Positions 33,624 to 44,879 of a stretch of 64,000 bases of DNA are shown here, one piece after another. This DNA is from Gnetum montanum (Eukaryota; Streptophyta; Gnetopsida; Gnetales; Gnetaceae): assembly GCA_015680685.1 (NCBI GenBank), contig MNCI01003323.1, positions 199,372 to 263,371 on the forward strand. Reading direction: 5' to 3'. Each line of letters begins with the position of its first letter. The stretch's first letter is position 1. The translations under genes were made by a program, and so were the position numbers. The notes under the pieces are model-generated. The model made no database searches, had not been told where the DNA came from, and saw nothing but the letters and a program-made list of their open reading frames with translations.

Positions 33624-33770
33624 CCAATGACCTCTTGGAGGCTCCCCATTGGGAAAAGTTGCCCTTCGACATACCAAGCAAAGGTCACAGGGAATACTAG
33701 GTAGTGCAATCTAGACCCTACACGCTCCCTGACCCACACCGGGTTAGGAAGCAACTACATGACTAAGGTA
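33624..33770 (+). pseudogene. End of the protease frame of Tat element E
   Basis: The sequence after the second CCAAT copy continues the gag-protease of element E. In a shifted frame it encodes EKLPFDIPSKGHREY, then VVQSRPYTLPDPHRV and a stop. It matches the LPFQV...APRPYASPNPRW end of element A's protease. Confidence 0.55.
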
Positions 33771-34079
33771 CCCCCTTAGTCCAAAACACACTAGGTGCCA
33801 ACCCACAATTCGCTTCTGCATGTCTTGCACCTTACTCTTTGCTTATGTTGCATTTGTGTTGCATTAGATTAGCATAGTAGCATGTTATTAACATTTAGCT
33901 TGACTGCTTAGATTATGCATTTATTTTCTTAGCTTGTGCATTCATCCACCTTGTTTATGCATTTTCTTATTAGTTTACACTTCTGTAGTTACTTCTTTAA
34001 TGTATAAAAAACCTCAAAAATGCATAAAAATCATTAAAGCTAAAATTACAAAAGGAGAGATAGCAATACACAGCCTGTA

Positions 34080-34380
34080 ATGGCCTTAAACTAACAATTT
34101 TATGGCTCACTATGGCCTTAAACTAGCTATGTGGTGACCTGCTATGGCCTTAAACTAGCAATGTTGTGGCCTGAAATGGCCTAAAACTATGACTTTTCAA
34201 ACTATCACTACAGCCCAAAATGGCCTAAAACTACTACTTCTAAAAACTATTGCTATGGCCTGGAATGGCCTTAAAGTACCACCTTGGCCTGTCAAGGCTT
34301 TAAACTGACAACAAACTTTCTATGGCTCATAATGGCCTAGTATCGCTATGGCTCGCAATGGCCCAAACTCACATACTCAT
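34080..34380. repeat. Minisatellite between protease and accessory gene, element E
   Basis: About nine units carry AATGGCCTTAAACTAGCAAT or close variants. This is the complement of the 10440-10625 array, in the same relative place. Confidence 0.8.
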
Positions 34381-34612
34381 AGCAAATGCAATAAAATCAT
34401 CATATAAGGATAAATGTTTACACATTACATTTAGCAGATAATCATCCATCATATGAATAGCAAGGCATTGCATGAATAGCATCACATAGCAAAAATGTAG
34501 CAAAAAGCCCAATGGGAGATACATGTGATCATGCTTAACCAATAGCACTAGGTGGGGGTGGAGGTTCTACTTCCTCTACTAGGTCGTTGGGGCCTGCAGC
34601 ATTACCTAGTAC

Positions 34613-34717
34613 CTACCATAACCATTAACAAATATGCATGATTAGTAAGCAAGCATGCATTATATGAGCTAGCTCAAAACATAAAAAGCATGAAAAACTA
34701 ACATGGTAGAAACTAAC
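34613..34717 (-). other. Last intron of copy C
   Basis: Read on the minus strand: donor CCAA|GTTAGT, acceptor TATGGTAG. It joins GPSQ to VLGNAAGP in phase 0, the same junction as in copies B and F. Confidence 0.75.
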
Positions 34718-35540
34718 TTGGGAGGGTCCCACATCGGTGAGTTTCGGAAGCAACTTTCCAAGGCCAACCTCCAAGCACGAAAGGATCTTAGCTTCGGAGA
34801 GTTGCATCTAGTCTTCCTAGCCAAAGTCAATACCCGCAAGGGTCTTACCTTTGTCAATGGCAATCCACATAGGTGGCTTCATGAAAAATGTAGTAGAAGA
34901 GGCCTCTCTAGAGGGGGTGATGATCTGTCTCATAGGAGAGTCACTCACAACCATACGCTGTGTGAACAAGTCATATGCTTGCTTCTTGTTGGTCACCTCA
35001 AGAAACATCTCGAAGGGGTGATGTTCAATAAATTCTTCCTTGTACTATCATAGGTATGTGTCGCACTCCCACTTGACTGATGCTTGTGATTCTTCTACAT
35101 CTATCCCCACCAATAAACCTTTGTGCTATAATTCTTCTAATCCTAATTCTTCTGAGCAAGCAAATCCATCTAGACCTGCTACTTTACCAACTCCCACATG
35201 ACCTTGTTCTTATCTCTAAGAGCTATCCAATACCTAGCATACTCCATCTTAGAGGTATGCCAAGTGCCATCTCCTCATGATCTAGCTACTATGAAGTCAT
35301 ATCTAGATTGAAGATCCTTGATCTTCTCATCTTGGGTAGTCACCCTCTCCCGTAGTTCATGCACACATTTCCACAAGTGCTCATTAGATTGCCTACAGAC
35401 CCATAACAACTTTGCACAAGAAAGCACACACTTGTTAGATGTCTCGTACATGTGATGAGGCACCTGATCAACTTTAAAAGGAAGGTCAAGTAGAGCATCC
35501 ATCCTTGCCACCTTGCTCAAATTCCACTATAGCTTAGGAA

Positions 35541-35571
35541 CTATAAGCATACAACAAAGTGTTAAAATAAC
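35541..35571 (-). other. Shrunken intron remnant of copy C
   Basis: A GT...TTATAG interval of about 31 bases lies where copy B has a 107-base intron. It is too short for normal plant splicing, so a deletion is inferred. Confidence 0.45.
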
Positions 35572-37261
35572 CCCCATTAGGTTGGAGCAACCCCTCCTCT
35601 TTCAACTATCATAGGATCTCAGCTATCTTATGAAGCTCATCTCCATGAGCTACTTCCTCCTTAGCCTGAGGAGATGCTTCCTTCGATGCCACCTTAACTA
35701 CTGCTCTTGCAGCCCTTTTCTTTTTCTGCAATTAATACATACACATGTATAGCACATCATTGCGTATCGCACATCATTAGCTAATCAACAAAATAGCATA
35801 AAAAATAACATAAAAATATACCTACATAAATACAACTAAAGCATCTAGCATCTACACATACTAACCTGCAACATCCTCATACAAATCTCATAGACTAATA
35901 CGAATATTTTTGCTACTTGCCTTCCTAATTTTAGGGGTAGCTTCCTCTTGAGGACACAGCTTCTTGATCTTAGCCTTGGATAACAATCCACTTTACTCAC
36001 ATCCCTAATACCAACTGGAGGGCCTTCACCCACACTATTGTGAAAATAATGTAAGTGTCCCACAAGAACCTTGGTTGTTACTGATAACAACACATCAATC
36101 TCCTCTGGATGGTTCTGCATGCATGTGGTTGAAAACATATGTTTGATCCATGGCTAGGATAGCTACTCATGATCCTGCACCACCCATCATCGATCATCCC
36201 GCACAACTAGAAGTCTGCAAACCTTCACAAGTATCCTATGAAGAACACAAAGTGGATGTGGGACCTCACTTGGAGGTTGAATTAAAGCAAATAAATCTCT
36301 ACATGTAGACTAGTAGCTATGTACATAGCCCAATTGAATCTTGTACCCTCTAGCAACACCTCCTTTATCATATGTTCCTATTCCAACCCTAGGATCTTTT
36401 CTTGGAAGAGTAGCTTTGGAAAGTCACAAGCGTGGAATAGAGGGTAGAACTACTACATCTCAAGCACTTGCACATCTTTGATTGATATGCCTTTGTGAGA
36501 TCGAGTGGCCCTCAACTAGTCCTTGATCTCCTCTCTATGGTCAACCTCCCTACTAGCCTTATTGACAATTGTCAGGCCATCAGTAGGAATGCCAAAGAGA
36601 TTAGCAAAGAAGGCCTCACTGAGGTCTAGCACTACCATCACATCATGCACCCTGGTGACAAATCTCTTGACATCACTACTAAAGGAGTCAATGATGGTAA
36701 TCATTTTGGCCATCAAGATACTTAGGCTAAGGGCCAAAAATAAGTCCATTAACCGAGCATGCATGAGCTAAGCTATCAACACGTCTAGCACTCTATGGCA
36801 TAGCCAATGTTTTGCACCTTCCACATCCTTGTATTTCATGATACAGGTGACCTCTGTGCAACCCATGGTGACCATCGTTACCTCAACTAAGGTAACCCCT
36901 GCTACAACACAAAGCAAAACAACATTAGCATCACATAAATAAGGTGAACTAGAAGGCACACATGGAAGTACATGAGCCAAAATGTAGATATGTAGATGGA
37001 ATAAATAGAGCACAAGATGGGGTTGCAAACACCTCCTCAAATTTAATCTCACCAACAACTCACTCCTCATCTAACCAATTGTAAAACCTGCATTGCTTGT
37101 ATGCATTCGAGTGATGGGAGATAGAGGTCTCTAGATCACATCCCATCTACTTAATCACGACTACCTAAACATTTGTGCTAGATGAGAAAACCTCTAAGGC
37201 AGTGTGGGTTAAGGCTAGAGCATCTAGATTGTCATGCAGGCCATCTTCATCAACTCAAAAC

Positions 37262-37342
37262 CTAGCAATCAAACATAGAATCATTAGCAATTTAACATGA
37301 GCAAGTAGTAAAAAACACTGCACAAGCCATAGAATCACTTAC
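37262..37342 (-). other. Intron of copy C, equivalent to 6720-6801 of copy B
   Basis: Read on the minus strand: donor GTAAGTG, acceptor GATTGCTAG, 81 bases. The downstream exon starts GTTTTGAGTTGATGAAGATG, like GTTTTTCATCAACAAGGATG in copy B. Confidence 0.75.
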
Positions 37343-37799
37343 CCTCTGACGTAGTAAACAGTTCCAAGTGGGTTCTAAAATAGAGTATGTAGTTACTATG
37401 TGATAAAACAGGTGTTGTTCTTGTTATAACAAGCAAACCCCATCATGTGCCATACTTTGGATAATTTTTGAATGCTCCTAGGACCTCTACCTAAGCCTCT
37501 TGCACCATCAACATTAGCAATGAACTCATCTAAGATAAACTTCAGGATGCTCTGGTTAGCCTTGGGTAGCAACATCTTTGTGATAGCATTAGCAGCCTCA
37601 ACCGCCAAGTGTGACCACATGATCATACTAAACTATTGCAATAGGTACTCTAGGAGCTCTCAAGCTCCTAGTCAAAACCACACTACTTGATGATCCACTC
37701 ACAAATCAAGTGCAAGGGTGTTGAGGACAAGTTAGCTCATGCAACATAAGATGCCCATGAGCTCAACCATGATCAAAATGGGTTTCAAAAATAGCCTAC

Positions 37800-39876
37800 A
37801 ATCACTAAGAAATAGGCAAATCATTAGTATACACACATAGATGCAAAGTTTTGGTACACATATTATAAATTATTAACATAAATTAGAAAAAAAATTCCAA
37901 TTTTGACAATACATCCAAGGTTCCACGGGTGTAGGATGTTGATTAACTCATTTGACGCACCTAGCACTCATTAGGATATAGCACATTTTACAGGATTAAT
38001 ACTACATTTTTGTAGGTTTAGCACTACATTTTGCAAGTTTTACACCATGCATAGTTAGTAAAATTTTTATTAACTCTAGACTATCCAAATAGAGAGCATA
38101 GTCCCAAAAAAATAGACATTTTGGAAAACACACATTTGGCAAATACTATGACCTTCCAAAAACAAGAATGTTCGCAAACACTTAGCAGACTACACTCTCA
38201 ACACATAGAGAGTGTAGTCTCGTGGTCATGAAGAACGTAGTCTTCCCACAGTGCTATGCTTGTCATGCTTGATAAGGCCCCACATTGTCTCTTTGTCACT
38301 GTGGCATGTCGTGCCCCATATCACTACCAAAAAAAGAAACAAAAAAAAGGAAACACACATAAGCCCTCGATGCCGATCATAGCCACAGCCCTTGCGACTG
38401 CACCATGGAGAGCAATGACAACTACAGCCCCTATGACCATGCCTCAGAGAAATCTTAAGCCCTAAAAAATATAATAATATAAAAAATTATAATAGAACCC
38501 TCCCCCTACAATGCCCACTTTGGCATCCCTGCCATTACCAGAACCCTCACTAGCACCAATCGCAACCACGACAAGAGGAGCGCGATGGTGGCCATGGCCC
38601 CTACAGCCACGCCATAGCACGTAAGTTGCAAGGCCCTAAACCCCATGCCAAAGAAGAAAAAGCTCAATCCCTATTTCATACACAAGAAAAAAAGAAATGA
38701 AATGACATGTGATGATGGCTGCAAGCTCCTACAGTCATGCTACGCCACATAATAATAGCCATTGCCCTTGCATGTGCATCAAAAACCCACACATAGCCCT
38801 AGCCCACGTGTAACCCCAACCCCTACGCTACCTTAGAATAAAACAAAACAAAACTCACCACCATGCCCTTCCTACTAGTGCTCAATGATAGCCATGGCCC
38901 TTACGACCATGTTACATAATGCATGCACAAAGCTTATCCCCCTACGTAGTCCCAAAGGGCCAAACAAAAACAAAAAAAATGCAACAATGCAAAACCCCAT
39001 CTCCCTTCCCTATGCCAGCACAGCTTGAACAGGTCTCCAAGACCCAAGCAGGGGCAAGAATCCTCCCTAATGTCATGTCGTGCCATGATAGCACATGGTC
39101 GTGATGACCACCACCATAGTGAGGGATGCAAGGTAGCACCATGGTACTACACTTCCCAAAAGTCCTCATAACACTCACCAAAAGAAAAAACCACAATGAA
39201 TAAAAAATTGAGCCAAAGGGAATAGCTTAGTCGATGTACTTGGCTGACACCAACGACCTTCTCTCTTCCATGCATGCCTACAGTAAGTGGCCCAGTGCTC
39301 TCTCTCTCTCAACAATGTTTGTCAACCTTAGATGAAGGCATCCACTCTGATGCATCATCTCCCCTAGAACTATGCTCTCTACTAGCAACAAAGGTAGAAG
39401 CAACAACAATACTATGCTCCCAGTGTCACAGTGAAATGGAAAAAATGACAAGTTACCATGGTAAAATCATGTCTATATACCCTCATAAGGTAAATTAATG
39501 ATCCACCAACCCAAGACTACGCTCACCACCAAACTCTTAGTGGAGACCATAGTTGGGTGAGAGCATTGTTAGGTGAGAGTGTAGTCAACCATACTTATCC
39601 CAAAACCACAATTTTTCACTACATTGCAAATGCCCAAGTTAATTCTACTCCCTGGGAATAACCAACCCTCCCTAGAATGGCATGCTTTATGCATTCTTAG
39701 TCCACTAAGATCTAAAACTAGTACAAATATGACTTGCCAAGGCCTAAAACTAGCATAAACATGTTTACTTCCCATAGCAACTTACATGCATGCCTAAGCA
39801 AATTTCATTGGATTTTTTTTCTCATTCATACATATTAACTTTGTTAAAATAGATGCCACTTGATGTTCTTCTAGTT
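37800..39876. other. Non-coding spacer between accessory gene C and RT
   Basis: No gene is supported. LTR-like words (GAGAGCATAGTC, TAGAGAGTGTAGTCT) occur at 38085-38225 and 39520-39590. Between them is a G/C-richer stretch with a scattered motif (38375-38915). In element A the same interval is only about 0.7 kb, so extra sequence has entered here. Confidence 0.45.
38375..38915. repeat. Scattered GATAGCCATGGCCCYTACGAC motif
   Basis: Variants of this 21-base motif occur near 38375, 38585, 38715, 38755 and 38887, at irregular spacing of roughly 40-210 bases. Confidence 0.5.
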
Positions 39877-39887
39877 TATTTTTGTAG
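39877..39887 (+). other. Sense-strand 3' splice-site-like sequence before RT (element E)
   Basis: CTAGTTTATTTTTGTAG precedes GAACACAAAATGG. The context matches 4925-4913 of element A. Ogre-type splicing between protease and RT is the family precedent. Confidence 0.45.
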
Positions 39888-41630
39888 GAACACAAAATGG
39901 CTATGTAGGAGCAGATCCCGTCACCTTTGGTTCTCATGGGATCCTATGGTGATATTAAGCGATGCATTAACCCTCATTTCCTAGACCTAGAGCCTACAAC
40001 CTATAATGAGTACATAGCATCCATAGAAGCACCATTAGATTGGCCTGACCATTTAGTTAAGGCTCTCAACCTAGAGGTAGGAGATGTCATAAAGCATTCC
40101 CTTGTCGAGATCCCTATGGCATCGCAGAATGGTGAGGTGAGAACACTAAAACTAAGTTCCTCATTAGAACCCTAGCATGCTCAAGACATCACTAGAGTGC
40201 TTAATGATAACATCAAAGCATTTTCATGATCATACGAGGTCATGTCATGCCTAGATCCATAACTAGTCCAACACAACATCGTCCTCAATCCCTGCATCAA
40301 ACCAGTTAAATAAAAAGCATGCAAGGTTCAACCTGAGATGGTGTTGGCAATCCATGATGAGATCACCAAGCTCTACAAAGCTAGTTTCATCTAGGATGTT
40401 GACTATGTAGACTAGGTTTCCAACATTGTAGTTATGCCTAAGAAAAATAGAAGTATATGCATTTGCATAGAATTTTAAGACCTAAATAAGACAACCATTA
40501 AAGATGACTTCTTATTACCTAGTATCGATCAACTAATTGATACCACCACCAAACACGCATTGTTGTCCTTCATGGACGGGTTCTCAGGCTACAACCAAAT
40601 TAGGATCAATCCTAAACACCAACTCAATACAACCTTCATGATCTCCTAGGGTATGTTTTGCTACATAATAATGAATTTTGGACTAACGAATGTAGGAGCA
40701 ACATACCAACAAGCAATGACGTACATCTTTAGTGATTACATGCTGAGTTTACTCAATGACTACATAGATGATATAGCAGTTAAGTCAAAAGTGGCCCAAA
40801 ACCATGCAAATGACTTAGACTTAGTGCTTAAATATTACCTAAAACACAAGCGTAGGCTAAACCCCAAGAAGTGTCTTTGACATCAAAATGGGTAAGATAC
40901 TTGGCTTTGTAGTATCCAAAGTAGGTATATGCATAGATCCTGACAAGGTTAAGGCCATAACCAACTTAGCTCCATTGGCTAACCTTAAGGAGCTATGAGG
41001 GTTACAAGGTAGAATATAATTTATATGCAGGTTTATCACACGATTAACCAAAAAGCTACAAACAATGCAATATTTTCTCAAGAAAGGAGCCCACTTCAAG
41101 TGGACCACTCAGTACAAACAAGCATTTGACAACATTAAGCAAGAGCTAGCACAACTACCTATGGTTAACCCTCCACAAGGAGATAAGCCTTTTTACATCT
41201 ACCTCACCACTTCTAACACATCCATCACTTCTCTGCTTTGCCAAAAGTGAGATGATGGCATAGAGTTCCCAATCTACTACCTAAGTCATGCATTAGTAGC
41301 CCAAAAAATGAGATACAATTATGTGTAGAAGTATTGCCTTACCCTAGTCTTCTCACTAAAGAAGTGGAGGCATTACCTCTTCTGCAACTAGGTTAACATC
41401 ATTTGTAAAAACAATGTACTCTGAGCTATAACAATGAATATCTATGAAAGTAGTCACATTACATAATGGAAAGCAATAATAGTGGAGTTTGACCTACATT
41501 ATGTCATGCAAGCCTCAATGAAAGGTCAAGAATAGCCACATAACCCATGGCTTCACCAGTAGACAATCAAGCTACTATAAACCCTAAGTTCCTAGATGAC
41601 CATGTCAGTAGTATTAGCCAAGTGCCTGAC
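39888..41630 (+). pseudogene. Reverse transcriptase and RNase H of Tat element E
   Basis: The N-terminal part (39927-40175) is open: LMGSYGDIKRCINPHFLDLE and DWPDHLVKALNLEVGDVI. RT segments are ALLSFMDGFSGYNQIRINP and the catalytic box LLNDYIDDIAVKSK (in 40653-40880). RNase H has KWTTQYKQAFDNIKQELAQL and KPFYIYLTTSNTSI. About ten stops interrupt it, most of them TAG. Confidence 0.85.
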
Positions 41631-41644
41631 AACTATGAGGCACT

Positions 41645-42010
41645 CCTACATTTCAATGGAGCTTCAACCTCTTAAGCGGGTAGTATTATCACATTTTCCT
41701 ATCAGGAGATCCGATCCTTCACATATCGTTTCGCATTTCCTTGCACCAACAACATGGTAGAGTATGAAGGTTTCCTCCAAGGCATCCTTGCAGCACACAA
41801 CCTAAGAATCCAATGCATAGTGATCGAAGGTGATTCACAATTAGTTGTTAATCAAGTAATAGAGGTTTACACTTGCAAGGCACAACATTTACAAACTTAC
41901 TATGACCTATCAAAACACCTGCTCCACACTTTATAGTTGTTGATGTCTAACATGTTCCTCGAAGTGAAAATGCCATTGCCAATGTACTTGAAACATTAGC
42001 CCTTAGCATA
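41645..42010 (+). pseudogene. Second (archaeal-type) RNase H of Tat element E
   Basis: It encodes LHFNGASTS, YRFAFPCTNNMVEYEGFL, IEGDSQLVVNQVIEVYTCKA and VPRSENAIANVL (the last after a frame shift). The first Asp of the motif is Asn here, while element A keeps Asp. The module is diagnostic of the Tat lineage. Confidence 0.85.
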
Positions 42011-42139
42011 GCACCTAGCATGTTCAACGCATTGCCCACCTTGATGATGAATTGCACTACACCTATCACACAAAACATCGAGGATGCATCCATAGCCATA
42101 GTTAACACCACCCACATAAAAGAGTGGTATGATGACAAC

Positions 42140-43351
42140 AAGGTGTACCTTCTACAAGGTAAGCCCCTGCAACACTTAACTACTGCTCAAAAAGACACAG
42201 TGCGTAAATGTTCACGGTAGTATGTCATCGTAGATGATAATACATTATGTCACAAATCCTATAATGGCATACTGCTAACCTGCATAAGCAAAAACAATCA
42301 TTGAGTAAGTCCACAAAGGGCTATATGAGGTTACATAGCACCTAGGGCAATGGTAGCAAAAATCAAACAACTAGGCTACTATTGGCCTCACATGAAGAGC
42401 ACTTGTTGGAAAGTCAAAACATGCAATACTTGTCAGTGGAATAGCAATTTAATGCACATGCCACCAACTGAATTGCATACAATTCAAATCACATGGCTAT
42501 TCCAATGCTGGGGCCTGGACATCATCAGACCCATAATGCCTAAGTCCTCCATAGGGCATAGCTTCATAATAACCGCAACAAAATATTTTACCAAGTGGAT
42601 CAAAGCTATTTCCCTTAGGAAGATGACATTCTAGAAACTTTGCAAGTTTGTGTTAGATAACATAGTAACCTATTTTGGCTTGCCCATGACCATAGTGACA
42701 AACAACAAACCGTAGTTTAGTAGCACGGAGACCAAAGTCTTTTGTGAGCACTTCGACATCAAGCACTCCTTTTTGTTTCCATACTACCCTTATGCAAATG
42801 GCAAAGTAGAGACCACCAACAAGGTTATCATTAACCTCCTCAAGAAGATTCTAAGCAACAAAAAATGATGATGGAATGAGCAACTAGTCTATGCACATTG
42901 GGCCTACCACACGATGCATTGAATAGCAATAGGTATGACACCTTATAGCCTCATATATGGATCTGAAGTAGTTTTTCCACTTGAATTATAGGTTCCATCA
43001 CTCTAGGTAACCCTCTTAGACTTCATCAATGAAGGTCAGAATAATGAGTTGAGAACTGTAGACCTCAACTTAATAGAGGAAGAGCACAAGCATATGCTTG
43101 ATCACATTAAGTGGTACCAAAAAAAGCAACAACAAAGGCATCGTCATAATCAGCATCAACACCAAATCAAGAAAGGGGACCTAGTCCTCAAGGCCATTGA
43201 CAAACCTACAAAAAAATTCTTAGCTAATTAGGAAGGGCCTTTCCTGGTCACTCAGGCCTATAACACAGAAGCATTCAAGCTTACTTATCAAGAAAGAAAC
43301 GAGTTTGCCAATCTAGTGACCCATTTGTACTTGAAACCATACTACATTTAG
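42140..43351 (+). pseudogene. Integrase of Tat element E
   Basis: The zinc-binding part is KTCNTCQWN. The core has WGLDIIRPIMPKSSIGHSF, GLPMTIVTNNKP and YANGKVETTNKVIINLLKK. The second catalytic Asp is Asn (42701-42703), while the first Asp and the Glu remain. The C-terminal part (43049-43231) is open, with a basic, Gln-rich stretch (KKQQQRHRHNQHQHQIKKGD). It ends NLVTHLYLKPYYI with TAG at 43349-43351. Confidence 0.87.
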
Positions 43352-43392
43352 CATGTAACACTACACATCAATGAAACAAGGTAAATGATCAT

Positions 43393-43740
43393 CTGCTATG
43401 ACACTAAACTAGTACAATTGTCTACTATGATGCTAAACTAGCATAGCTCATCTGCTATGATGCTAAATTGACACAATTCATCTACTACGATGCTAAACTA
43501 GCACAACTCATTTTCTATGATGTTAAACTAGCATAGAGGTCTGCTAAGACTATAAACTGGTAGTCCACCATGACTTTAAAGTGGCACAACATGTCTGCTA
43601 TGACATTAAACTAACACAGACCAGTCTACAAGGACTATAAACTAGCACAGCATGGTCTACCAAAACCTTAAACTAGGCCCAACGATTTGCTAGGACCTTA
43701 AACTAGTAAAGACATGGTCTACCAAGACCTTGAATTGGGT
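43393..43740. repeat. Minisatellite after integrase of Tat element E
   Basis: About 12 units of roughly 30 bases follow TCTACTATGATGCTAAACTA plus GCACAACTCA. It is the counterpart of 1262-1425. Confidence 0.9.
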
Positions 43741-43784
43741 TCATGGTTAGTCATTAATAACTCTTTCCATCCTTCTATAAGAAT

Positions 43785-43870
43785 GCAAGCAAGCATACTC
43801 CCTCCCTCCTTCTACATCAAGCAAGCAAGCATACTCTCTCCCTCCTTCTACATCAAGCAAGCAAGCACAC
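43785..43870. repeat. 45-base tandem repeat
   Basis: AAGCAAGCAAGCATACTCYC followed by CCTCCTTCTACATC is repeated twice, with a partial third unit. Confidence 0.9.
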
Positions 43871-44879
43871 CTACAATCTGTGCAACTTGTGTCACTCATG
43901 TGGCCTTCTACATTCCTTCATCTTCAATCTATTTTCATTTATGTATTGTGTGGTTTTCTTGCCTTTTCAAAGTTGTGTTTACAAGATGAAGCCCCAAGAG
44001 ATCATGTAAAGGTGCATCTCATCATAGCAAAAAATATTTCCATCACTCTAATGTGCATGATTGGAGTACTTAAACCTCTCAAGAGTGCATATTCCTATTA
44101 TCCCATTATAGCCTACTCACATCTACTCCTATATCTTGATACCCATCTATTTCCCACATAGCATAGATTGCAAACCTTTTTAACACTCACGTGTTGTGAC
44201 CACATGGCACCCCCTTCAAGTCAAACCACAAAACCCAAGGTGAACGTAACATAATTCACCTCGTTGAAAGCCTCAATTGGCTAGTCAAAGCCCAGGTAGA
44301 CATAACATAAGTTATCCCAAGGAGAAAACACCTATCATACAAATGTGACACAATTTTGCAAACAACAAAGCAAACCCCATCTAGTGACACGAAACCCACT
44401 TGATGGGAAGCACCTTGCAGCAAGAATTTAGTAACATGCAGAGCCCCAAGAAGGTTCACCCTACCAAAAGAAAAAGTAAAAAAAGGATGGGGCATCATGT
44501 CACCAAGCAATCCAACAACAAAGTAGTTTTATAGTTGGCCTAGCCTTGAATCTACAACTCGACTCTCTCACAAGCACTCTAATGAGAGATCAACATTTTC
44601 AAGGATAAGCCACTCCGGTGCCATGAGCTGTGATGTCCTTGCATCATAACATCCTATTTGTACCTCATCTTTCCTTTTATCCCTAGCACATCACCTACAC
44701 CTTTTACTCCCGCTTCTCACCTACCATCTATCATACCACTACCCACAACATTCTTGAGCATGGTACAGTAACATCTAATAATGTATTGAAGAGTAATGTT
44801 GGTGCCAAGTCTATTATGATGTTTTGTTATCCTTTGTTGATGTCTCTTGGTTCACTCCTCCAAACATCAACAAAGAGAA

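Larger units (their letters stand above)
34535..37795 (-). pseudogene. Multi-exon antisense accessory gene of Tat element E (copy C)
   Basis: Homologue of copy B on the opposite strand. Exons that can be placed are 37795-37343, about 37261-37000, about 36899-35930, 35725-35572, 35540-34718 and 34612-34535. Matching segments include IMWSHLAVEAANAITKMLLP, DFPKLLFQEKILGLE, HARLMDLFLALSLSI, LFGIPTDGLTI, WVCRQSNEHLWKCVHELRER and LLAQKN. The final exon ends PPPPPSAIG. The 37795-37343 exon is 453 bases, against 450 in copy B. The acidic tract of B is mostly absent. TGA and TAG codons interrupt it. Function unknown. The strand is opposite to element E's own genes. Confidence 0.68.

Noticed and set aside
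40190-43351. TAG-dominated stops suggesting stop-codon recoding
   Set aside because: TAG often replaces CAG or TGG codons, as cytosine deamination predicts. TAA and TGA also occur, frame shifts are present and catalytic residues are lost, so decay is the simpler explanation.
43393-43740. Regular 30-base repeats resembling a CRISPR array
   Set aside because: The units are contiguous variants with no unique spacers, and the context is a plant retrotransposon.
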